Of a stretch of DNA of 64,000 nt, positions 1 to 8,511 are shown piece by piece. Within the stretch, counting starts at the first letter, position 1. Each line of letters starts with the position of its first letter. A model generated the notes under the pieces. It was not told the origin of the DNA and searched no databases. It saw only the letters and a program-made list of their open reading frames with translations. The DNA is taken from the NCBI GenBank assembly GCA_009731375.1, contig BJOX01000189.1:299802-363801 (forward strand), read 5' to 3'. This DNA is from Paulinella micropora. Taxonomy: Eukaryota > Cercozoa > Imbricatea > Euglyphida. The translations under genes were made by a program, and so were the position numbers.

Positions 1-174
1 ATACAATACATACAATATATACAATACATACAATACAATATAATGCATACAATACATACAATACAATACATACAATACATACAGTACATACAATACATAC
101 AATACATACAATACATACACACATTACGCAGGTCTTATCGCTGCTTGGCCGACATAGCTAGCAGCTATATTATA

Positions 175-208
<34 letters not shown>

Positions 209-600
209 CATACATACATACATATACATATACATACATACATACATACAGATATGTATATATATATATATGTATATATATATACAATACATACAATACA
301 TACAATACATACAATACATGCAATTTATACAATTTATACAATACATACAATACATACATACATACAATACATACAATACATACAATACATACAATACAGT
401 ACATACAATACATACAGTAGATATAATACATACAATACATACATACATTACGCAGGTCGTATCGCTGCTTTGCCGACATAGCTTGCAGCTATATTATATA
501 CATACATACATACATACATACATACATACATACATACGTACGTACATACATACATACATACATACATACATACATACATACGTGAGTACACTAGATTAGT
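1..600. repeat. (CATA)n/(ATACA)n array with two copies of a short exon-edge-like segment
   Basis: Tandem ATACA and CATA units fill this stretch. They are interrupted twice by nearly the same unique segment, at about 124-178 and 452-506. Each segment begins ACGCAGGT and contains ATCGCTGCTT, CCGACATAGC and GCAGCTATATTATATACA. The two copies differ at only a few positions. They look like a 3' splice site plus the start of an exon, duplicated together with the flanking microsatellite, as seen repeatedly in the kinase gene downstream. I cannot assign the coding frame or product. Confidence 0.7.
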
Positions 601-611
601 ACACTCATAGA

Positions 612-616
612 TATAT

Positions 617-694
<78 letters not shown>

Positions 695-735
695 ATATAT
701 GTATGTATGTATGTCTATGTTGATGTTGTTGATAA

Positions 736-774
<39 letters not shown>

Positions 775-793
775 CGTTGTCGTTGTCGTTGTT

Positions 794-830
<37 letters not shown>

Positions 831-878
831 TTGTGGTTGTTGTCCTTGTCCTTGTCGTTGTTGTCGTTGTCGTCGTCG

Positions 879-914
<36 letters not shown>

Positions 915-939
915 TTGATGTTGATGCTGTTGTTGTTGC

Positions 940-970
<31 letters not shown>

Positions 971-1250
971 GATGATGCTGTTGATGTCGTTGTTGTCGTC
1001 ATCGTCGTCGTGCTTGTTGTTGTTGTTGATGATGTTGTTATTGCTATTGCTATTGCTATTGCTATTGGTATTGTTATTGTTATTGGTATTGTTATTGTTA
1101 TTGTCATTGTTATTGTTATTGTCATTGTTATTGTTCTTGTTATTATTCTTGTTATTGTTATTGTTCTTGTTATTATTCTTGTTATTGTTATTATTCTTCT
1201 TATTTTATTGTTATTGTTATTATTATTGTTATTGTTATTGTTATTGTTAT
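612..1250. repeat. (TA)n, (TG)n, then long (TTG)n/(TTGTCG)n/(TTATTG)n array
   Basis: A TA run is followed by TG and then by about 530 bp of TTG-based triplets drifting to TTATTG. All frames stay open only because the units are triplets, giving poly-Leu, poly-Val and poly-Cys translations. No coding signal beyond that. Confidence 0.9.
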
Positions 1251-1424
1251 CACAGTGAGACCATCGTGGACATGCAATGTATGCACACTGGTAAATAGCG
1301 GTGAAAGGTCATTCATGTGAGACTTGTGTGTGTGTGTGTGTGTTGGGGGGGGGGGGGGGGGGTTTTTCCCCCCTCCCCCCCCCCCCCTCACACACACACT
1401 CACCCCGCATTTTTGCACCCCTGT

Positions 1425-1575
1425 CCCCATAAATCATGCTTTGTGGGAACGAGAAGTTGGGAGCTCATATTTGAAGGATGGCTAGCCCCAGACTCGATGT
1501 TGATGCTGGTATAATTTTTTTGGAATCCACACAAATATTTGCGTTATGGGAGTGTCCTGAACGCCGAAATTCCTT
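1425..1575 (+). repeat. Dispersed repeat copy, inverted partner at about 48036-48192
   Basis: This single-copy-looking block contains GGCTAGCCCCAGACTCGATG and GGGAGTGTCCTGAACGCC. It recurs as its reverse complement near 48036-48192 inside a kinase intron, with scattered substitutions. The family is not recognised. Downstream of it (1576-1778) is GC-rich unique sequence ending at a 10-N gap. Confidence 0.6.
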
Positions 1576-2136
1576 GTTTTTTGGGAGTAGTTGCCGGTAC
1601 CTCCGGCAATTAAACGTACCCTGTCGACGGGGCGGGGGGGCCCTCCCCCCGGGAACCCCAGCCCTGCAATTGTACGTACCCTTGGGTCGCGGGTGGCACC
1701 CAGACCAGAAAATTGAGGTCTTGTGCCACCAGCAGCTGTTTGCGCACACCAGAGGGAGTTAGCGGCTGTTATTTGGTGNNNNNNNNNNGTAGCTCGAAAT
1801 GTTATATATATATATGTATATATATGTATGTATATATATATTTGTATATATAGCGATGTTGTCTCCTGCATGTACGTTAGAAATATATCAGCCATCACCC
1901 CTTTCCTTTCTTTATTTCTTTCTTTCTTTCTTTCTTTCTTTCTTTTATTCTTTTATTCTTTCTTTCTTTCTTTCTCTCTCTCTCTCTCTCCCTCTCTTTC
2001 CTTCTTTCTTCTTTCCTTCCATTCTTTCACCCTTCCTTCCTTCCTTCCTCCCTTCCTTCCTTGCTTCCTCCCTCCCTTCCTCCCTCCCTTCCTCCCTCCC
2101 TTCCTTCCTCCCTTCCTTCCTTCCTTTCCTTTCTAG

Positions 2137-2275
2137 GATCTTATGCTCAGCCTGTGGTGCCCCTGAGCGAGCACGTGACATTTCCCAATGGACATGTGCC
2201 ACGTGTCAGACAGCCAACAGGCCGGACAGAAACCACTGCCAAAATTGCGACATTATCCGGCCGGACCATAGATAG
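2137..2275 (+). CDS. Terminal exon of a RanBP2-type zinc-finger protein (5' part not resolved)
   Basis: The exon follows about 220 bp of CTTT/CTTC polypyrimidine ending in TTCTAG at 2136. It reads through to a TAG at 2273-2275 in the same frame. The encoded segment has W-T-C-A-T-C-Q-T-A-N followed by six residues and C-Q-N-C. This matches the RanBP2/NZF pattern W-x-C-x2-C-x3-N-x6-C-x2-C exactly. A C-S-A-C pair just before it may be the end of a preceding finger, suggesting tandem fingers. Such fingers bind single-stranded RNA or ubiquitin; which applies here cannot be told. The upstream exons would lie in or before the repeats at 1-2100. The phase entering the exon is 1 (G plus ATC). Confidence 0.7.
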
Positions 2276-2289
2276 ATAAGGAATAGTGA

Positions 2290-2470
2290 AAAAAAAATTC
2301 GGCCAGAACAAATTATCCCGTAATAACGGTACATTTGTTATTCAAAGTTGTGAAGAATTTCGGCCAGCCGGCTATTACGGTATATTTGTTGTCCACAAAT
2401 AAAATTTTAGCCCAAAATTCCCCGTATTTACGGTTGGCCGAAAGGTGAGGTGGCAGAAATTTTTCAGCCG
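2290..2470. repeat. AT-rich region with internal direct repeats (TTCGGCCAG...)
   Basis: Two related segments, around 2299-2345 and 2360-2395, share TTCGGCCAG, a TAATAACGGTA/TATTACGGTA core and ATTTGTT. A third partial TTTACGGTTGGCCGAA follows in reverse sense. It probably is a small decayed repeat downstream of the zinc-finger gene. No gene seen. Confidence 0.4.
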
Positions 2471-2534
2471 ACCTTAGATAGACAGACAGATATTTTACTG
2501 GCATAGATGGAAAAGTAGGGTTCTGAAATGATAG

Positions 2535-3088
<554 letters not shown>

Positions 3089-3497
3089 GCCCCCCCCCCC
3101 CCACACACACACCTTTTTTTAAATTTTCCTTCTCTTTGCTTTCTCTCTCTTCCCCATTCATCTCGGCTTCATTCACTTTTATTGCAGTCTGTTACTCCTT
3201 TCACTTCCCCTTCCTTCATTCACCGTCTTCTTCTTCTCTGATCTTCATCTCTTCACTTCTTTCACCTCCCCCCCTCTGCTATTGATATCTTCTCTCATTT
3301 CCCCTTGCGTGTTTACCTTTTCTACTTACTGCTCAGTTCTTTTTCAGCTCTTACGAAAAGCAAGCGTTCTTCAATATTAATTAAAAGTTGTTCAGTGGAA
3401 AAATAAAAAAAATAAATTAAAAAAAAAAAAAAAAAGCATTATTAAACGTCCTCACCTCTTGATTAACTCCAGAGTCTGAGGCTTCCATTATACTATG

Positions 3498-3541
<44 letters not shown>

Positions 3542-3856
3542 GTCTATCTATCTATCTATCTCTTCACCGACGTTTGTCTTGGTCGTCCTATTCAGCCCTG
3601 AGAGTGGCAAGTAGTGATTTGATTTGCTTGCGTGAAAAAGGTCGCGGACGGTTCAGCCGGGTTCAGTCGAAAACTTGACTTGAAAACATTCTGTGACTAT
3701 CATGTGACAGTGCCGCCCTGACCTGTCTGCCGGACAGCCAGCAGCGCGAGCCGGCCCGGACTGAACTACTGCCAGAGCCTTCAGCTGCCAGTGGTTGTGA
3801 TATGGTCCGCGCGGCCCCGAGCCCGGACGGATCATCGACTGAGTCACATCAAGTTA
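3089..3856. other. Intergenic sequence, no gene recognised
   Basis: The stretch holds pyrimidine-rich sequence, a poly-A run near 3418-3435 and an (ATCT)n array at about 3498-3561. I see no supported coding or RNA gene. Confidence 0.5.
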
Positions 3857-4138
3857 AATATTGCTGTTGACATTCAAGACAACAACAAAAATTAGTTTTT
3901 CATTTTTGTGTCAGATTTTCATTTTTGTGACAGTTTTTCATTTTTGTGACAAAAATTCAAATTTTCAAATTTAACGGTAACATTTCGCGAAAATTTACGA
4001 TATTTTGCGGACGAATATAGCCGTTAATTTGAAAAATTCAAATTTTCACCCAAAATCAAAATTCCAACCAAAACTGAAATTCCAACCAAAACAGAAAAAT
4101 CAATTTTTTTTGTTGTCTTGAATGTCAACAGCAATATT
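3857..4138. mobile_element. MITE-like element with about 37-bp terminal inverted repeats
   Basis: The left end AATATTGCTGTTGACATTCA (3857 onward) is mirrored by TGAATGTCAACAGCAATATT ending at 4138. The inverted pairing extends inward over about 37 bp through AAGACAACAACAAAAATT with one or two mismatches. The 280-bp interior is AT-rich, with direct repeats of TTTCATTTTTGTG and AAATTCAAATTTTC. A TTAA occurs at both borders, one base offset, so a TTAA target duplication is possible but unproven. There is no coding capacity, so it would be non-autonomous. Confidence 0.75.
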
Positions 4139-4908
4139 AATCAGTACAGCAAAGGACATGAATCATCGGATTCAAGTGTCACTCACAGTTGAAATAACTA
4201 TGACCACCACGATGGCAAATTCAAGTTTTATTATTAATAATAAAAACCAGAACCCACTTGAAATTTAATCTTGGTTTGAGTCAATGTGACTCAGAATCAA
4301 GTTTCCTTAACTTGACTTTTACTTGATCTGCCCGGGGGCGGCTCAGCAACCTGACTGAATCCGTCGGGGGCCGCTTCAAGAGAATCGCACTCAGTCTTGA
4401 CTCTGAACTGCACTTAAATCACTCGGAGCACCGTGACACTTGAATTTCAGTGCCCCCGGCACGGGCTGGTGAAGCTGTGGCAGTCTGAGCCTCCAGTGAC
4501 CCGGGCCACGGCCGCGTTACGAGTACCGACAGTAAGTTGATGAACTTGACTTGATTCACTGAAATAATTTCAATCACTCAGTCACGAGTCAAGGCTACTG
4601 ATTAAACTGGTGATTCATGAAACACCAGCCAATTCCCATGGTCCGGCCTAACGATAAGTCAGCCTGAGTGACTCCATATATATACACGACTCGCCGGTGG
4701 TACCGGTTCTAGTACTAGGAGTATTATTATCGTTACCAGGTTAAGAGTGTTATTATTATTAACTGCCTCTAATTGTGCGGCGTCTGGGTTGACACAGGAG
4801 TATGACTAGTAAAGTAGCACAGTGATATTTACCTCAGGTAGTATCTGCGGGCGGCCTACAGGCAGCCGCTATAGGCCTGAGGTAGCCTCAGCGGCCCGGG
4901 CTATGATC
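4139..4908. other. Intergenic sequence upstream of the retrotransposon, no gene recognised
   Basis: Moderately GC-rich unique sequence with CTTGACTT and ACTTGAAT motifs repeated loosely. No ORF, splice-site series or RNA fold supports a gene. Confidence 0.4.
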
Positions 4909-4912
4909 ATGA
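4909..4912. repeat. Target-site duplication ATGA, left copy
   Basis: ATGA immediately precedes the 5' LTR, and ATGA at 15302-15305 immediately follows the 3' LTR. A 4-bp duplication is within the 4-6 bp range usual for Ty3/gypsy integrases. Confidence 0.7.
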
Positions 4913-5159
4913 TGTAGGCATCACCCCCCGGATAGCCGGTTAAAAGTACCCTTTTTCTGGTGTCAGGTGCACCTAGTTTTTTCCCATTATTTTCAATATC
5001 GTTTGGCCGGATTTGACCTAATGCCATTTTAACCTTGGTCTGTTGCCGTTTTCTTTTCGGCTTCACTGAGCTAATATAACGAGACATCATTCTCTTTTGG
5101 GGATTTGTGTCTGGTTGTATTACCGACTTTTTATTGAGCTATCTTCGGGGATTGTAACA
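4913..5159 (+). repeat. 5' LTR (247 bp)
   Basis: Begins TGTAGGCATC and ends TTGTAACA, giving the TG...CA ends typical of LTRs. It is identical to 15055-15301 except T/A in CCGGTTAAAA versus CCGGTAAAAA, and T/A in GGGGATTG versus GGGGAATG. Both LTRs contain a shadow reading frame on the minus strand of no significance. Confidence 0.95.
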
Positions 5160-5160
5160 T

Positions 5161-5178
5161 TGGAGTCACCAGCACAAG
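5161..5178 (+). promoter_or_regulatory. Putative tRNA primer-binding site
   Basis: TGGAGTCACCAGCACAAG starts two bases after the 5' LTR. A TGG start complements the CCA end of a tRNA. I cannot name the tRNA from the sequence alone. Confidence 0.5.
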
Positions 5179-5925
5179 GCTGATTTCTTTTCTGGCTTGT
5201 TTTTGGAACAGCAGAAAGGAAAAGTGGACAGACCTATCTCTTCTGAGTAGGTGTTCCAAAAAACAAATACTCCAGCACATCCTCACACAGCTCTTTTTGC
5301 AAAACTAGACGTCTAGGCGTTTGTGAGTAGGTGTCTCAGTACCCTCTCCACAGCCTGTATCTGTGTCCTCACAAGGAGGCCAGACACCAGACCTCGTAGC
5401 TGTTCTTTTGTTCTCTCTTGAGACAGAGACAGAGTAGGTCAACAGACGTACAAACAAACACTCACAGATACAAACAAACTTGAAGGACACGAGCGTAGTA
5501 CTCTACCTTTCAAGTCTGTGCACTTTGTTGCCTCTCAAACCACACACATCAGAGTATTTTTGCAAATCTCTGACTGTCTTTCGACAATAGGTCTGAACAA
5601 GTGTCAGACGACAAGTCGACTTCTCAAGGAGTGCTTCTCTAGCCTCTTTGACATTATCTGTACATAGGTCCTCGTACCTCATAACAGATACAACAACAAA
5701 AAGAGAAAAAGAAAAGAGGAGTGGAGAAGGAGATCAAATTTTCAGAGAAAGTCGTACAGATTACTTCTTTCTCACAAAAAAAAAAAAAAAAACATAAGAC
5801 ATAGAGGTGAGACGCTCTCTCTCTATACTGTCTTTTCGTTTTTTCTCTCTATTCGTTCCTCATAGACGAACAGAGCAATTACGGGGTAGAAACAACTCTG
5901 TCTCATCCGTATTCCTTCAGCGTCC
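5179..5925 (+). other. Retrotransposon 5' leader
   Basis: About 750 nt of non-coding leader between the primer site and the gag ATG. It is rich in CTCTTTT and TCTCTC tracts and has a poly-A run at about 5776-5792. An overlapping 120-codon frame (5807-6169) is not conserved-looking and is ignored. Confidence 0.6.
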
Positions 5926-8436
5926 ATGTCTACTAGGTCTGAAGACTGGCAGGAAGGAGGGGGGGAGAGTGAGCGAACCCCAGGAAACGAAGAGGAGTTC
6001 GTTGACCCTCATGCAGAAGGAGGAGATCTGGCACCTTCCTTTGACACAGGAGGAGCAGAGAATCAATTTTTTACTGCGCCTTCCTTTGACACAGGAGGAG
6101 CAGAGGAAGTCGAGGAGGAGGAGAAGGGAGGAGAGGAAGCGAGGTTTGTGGCCGAATATGGCAAACTAAGTAAGAAGGAGTTTGAGGAGAAGAAAGGGAA
6201 GGATGAGGCCTATAAATGGCTATACATTCCCCAAGAAATGCGATGGGGACAACCCTTGAAGAAGGAGGACATCTGTTACCCTCTCCCAAGGCAAGCTCTG
6301 CCTCTGGCAGAATTCCTCAGAGACGACGGTGCACAGTTACAGGTGCAACATGTCTCATTTGGGGACAATATGTCTTTACTGGAGCTACTCGACCTCTCAT
6401 GGACAGTGTTTGAGTGTGCTATACTCTTTGAGTACCAGACTGGAAAGACTGTGCTGCCATGGAACACAAGAGCACTGGCTAGGTTGCTCGATCCTGGTCA
6501 GGACATTGATTCAATAAAGAGAGTGGAAAAGGAGTTTAAGTTCAGGAATCCAAAAGGACAGATCAATGTCATGGATGTGTCTCTGAAACTTATGGAGGCC
6601 AAGTTAGTGGACCTGGGTAAACTCCAACACACCCAGTTTGGCAGGGACCTTCACCCGGCCCTGAGGGAAATAGAAGGCGAAGCTGGAGGGGTGACGAGGA
6701 TGAAGAAGCTGCATGCGGCCTTGGTGAAGGATGACGCATGGAAGAGGTGGGTCTTCACGAAGGATCATACGATCTTGGAGGGGACGGCCGCACCACCCCC
6801 CACCAATAAAGCGGGAGAGAAGGAGTTGGCGGAGAAGGCCTTGTTCCTTCGGAAGGCAGCTGAGATCCTGTCTTTTTTTCATCATGCCCAAGAGCTGTAT
6901 ATCAAAGAGCTAGCGGCTGAGAAAGAAAAGAAGGAGATGGAGGCAAAGATTGCATTAGCCAAGGCGGCGGGAACAAAGGGACCGAAATATTCCTCTGGAT
7001 CTTATATGGCTCCCTCGGGCCGCTCCGCCCCGTCAGCCCACACAGCCCCTTCGGCCCCTGCGACTAGCTCAGCGCCTACCACTGTCATTGTCAACAGTAA
7101 TGACAAAAAGGACAGACAGGCTATCATACAGGCCTTCCAAAAATATACAAAGTCCGATGCCACTGCTCTGACGCTGTATGCAGAGACAGCGAGTCAGAAG
7201 GACACGGATGCGAACCTTCGAGACAAGCTCAGAAGAATTGATGCTTGTATGAAGCAGCATCCAACGGACGAAACACAGGAGTATGAGGCGTTGTACACCT
7301 TGTTGGACCCATCAATCATCACACAAGGGTTTGATGTTGGGGAGTACAAGGCGATGAGAGCGGTAGAGGTGGCGGCTAGGAGAGCAGCCTCAGACCTGCA
7401 ATGCACGGTGCCAGTTGCCGTCCTCTTGCAATACTTTAAAACTCATGGGTATCAGCACCTGTGCACTGGTACTTTGATTGGGTTTGAGATTTTTCAAGAG
7501 GTGAACGAAGGGCTGGGCATTGGCACGAGGTTGGCAGCGATCCTCACTGAGGTCAGCGCCAAGTACGGGCTCTTTTATAGCCGGAAGTCTATCATTTTGT
7601 ACTTCCTGAGTGCTTTGTGTACACGACACCCGAGCAAGCTCGCAAGGATCATACAGTCCTGTCCGACCTTCACGGCGGTGAAGACGGCGGATTTTTTAGA
7701 AACGAATATATACGAGAGGACTGTAGCGGCTACTCCGCCGGGCGACCTGTTCAAGGAGGTGCTCGACGCGTGTTCCGAATTGGACACGGCCACCGAGTCA
7801 TTCTCCAGTGCCGCGACACAGGGGGTTGGAGGTGCTCAAGCAGCACATGCAACTCGAACGGCAGGTCTCAAGAGGGGGAGAGATGAGCCGACGCCGTGCT
7901 ACCGCTATTTTTCATACATGGCGTGTAAGCATGAGGCACAGAAAGGAGTAGGCAATTGCCTCTTCAGCCACGACTCTCTTGATGATAGGCAGCGAAATCT
8001 TTTCCTTAGAGAGCTCGAAGGCATGAAAAAGACCATGTACGCCATGTACAAGAAGGAGTTGGAGGAGGGGAGGTGGAATGCGAATATGGTCTCGGATGCG
8101 GAGTTCCGGGAGGCCATCATTTACTTCCTTGACAGAATGAAGAGAAGGGAGAAGAGAGAGACATCGGGCCGATCAAAGGCGCCGACTAGAGGAGGAGGAG
8201 AGACGAGAGGATCGTCACGAGGGTCCCGAGGGACACCAAGAGGGGCGGCACCACGAGGACGAGGCTTTCGTGGAAGGGGAGGACGGACCCCAGCGCGCCC
8301 TCCCAGAGGACACGGATACTGGAATTATAGCACCAGTTCCAGCTCCAACTACCCCCAGCAAGCTTATACCGCTACGGAGGGGGGACGTCAAGACGAAGAC
8401 ACCGGCTCAGGTGAGCGTGTTGTCGTCGTAGACTGA
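5926..8436 (+). CDS. gag: Gag polyprotein of the gypsy-like element (836 aa)
   Basis: Structural protein expected to package element RNA into cytoplasmic particles. The frame runs from an ATG (TCCATGTC) to TGA at 8434. The N-terminus is Glu/Gly-rich with a direct repeat APSFDTGGAE at residues 36-45 and 51-60. The central part (about 80-600) is helical and charged, with an Ala/Pro/Ser stretch at about 365-385. Near the C-terminus is a C3H1-like finger, C658-x8-C667-x10-C678-x3-H682. It is followed by an Arg/Gly (RGG) tail at about 746-803. No CCHC zinc knuckle is present, so the finger and RGG tail probably do the RNA binding. At 836 aa it is long for a gypsy Gag. It lies in the same frame as pol, one TGA apart. 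A perfect CAG|GTGAGC splice donor lies at 8410/8411. Confidence 0.85.
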   Translation: MSTRSEDWQEGGGESERTPGNEEEFVDPHAEGGDLAPSFDTGGAENQFFTAPSFDTGGAEEVEEEEKGGEEARFVAEYGKLSKKEFEEKKGKDEAYKWLYIPQEMRWGQPLKKEDICYPLPRQALPLAEFLRDDGAQLQVQHVSFGDNMSLLELLDLSWTVFECAILFEYQTGKTVLPWNTRALARLLDPGQDIDSIKRVEKEFKFRNPKGQINVMDVSLKLMEAKLVDLGKLQHTQFGRDLHPALREIEGEAGGVTRMKKLHAALVKDDAWKRWVFTKDHTILEGTAAPPPTNKAGEKELAEKALFLRKAAEILSFFHHAQELYIKELAAEKEKKEMEAKIALAKAAGTKGPKYSSGSYMAPSGRSAPSAHTAPSAPATSSAPTTVIVNSNDKKDRQAIIQAFQKYTKSDATALTLYAETASQKDTDANLRDKLRRIDACMKQHPTDETQEYEALYTLLDPSIITQGFDVGEYKAMRAVEVAARRAASDLQCTVPVAVLLQYFKTHGYQHLCTGTLIGFEIFQEVNEGLGIGTRLAAILTEVSAKYGLFYSRKSIILYFLSALCTRHPSKLARIIQSCPTFTAVKTADFLETNIYERTVAATPPGDLFKEVLDACSELDTATESFSSAATQGVGGAQAAHATRTAGLKRGRDEPTPCYRYFSYMACKHEAQKGVGNCLFSHDSLDDRQRNLFLRELEGMKKTMYAMYKKELEEGRWNANMVSDAEFREAIIYFLDRMKRREKRETSGRSKAPTRGGGETRGSSRGSRGTPRGAAPRGRGFRGRGGRTPARPPRGHGYWNYSTSSSSNYPQQAYTATEGGRQDEDTGSGERVVVVD

Positions 8437-8509
8437 CGGGAGGAGAAGAGAGAGGAAAAGAAGAGAGAGAAGGAGATAAAAACTGTTCTTTTTAATCCGA
8501 CAGTCACAG
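8411..8509 (+). promoter_or_regulatory. Gag-Pol junction: single in-frame TGA inside a potential mini-intron
   Basis: Gag and pol share a frame, and the TGA at 8434-8436 is the only stop between 5926 and 14257. The TGA is followed by CGG, a context known to favour readthrough in some plant virus replicase genes. Independently, CAG|GTGAGC at 8411 and two acceptors, CCGACAG ending at 8503 and TCACAG ending at 8509, define introns of 93 or 99 nt. Both are multiples of three and both remove the TGA. A T-rich tract (GTTCTTTTTAA) precedes the acceptors. Either readthrough or intron retention versus splicing could set the Gag to Gag-Pol ratio. Confidence 0.55.
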
Positions 8510-8511
8510 TT

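Noticed and set aside
4869-5090. Minus-strand ORF repeated at 14918-15232
   Set aside because: It lies within both LTRs, which explains the duplication; no protein motif.
5807-6169. Alternative upstream start for gag in another frame
   Set aside because: It overlaps gag in a different frame and ends early; the 5926 frame has the full Gag features.
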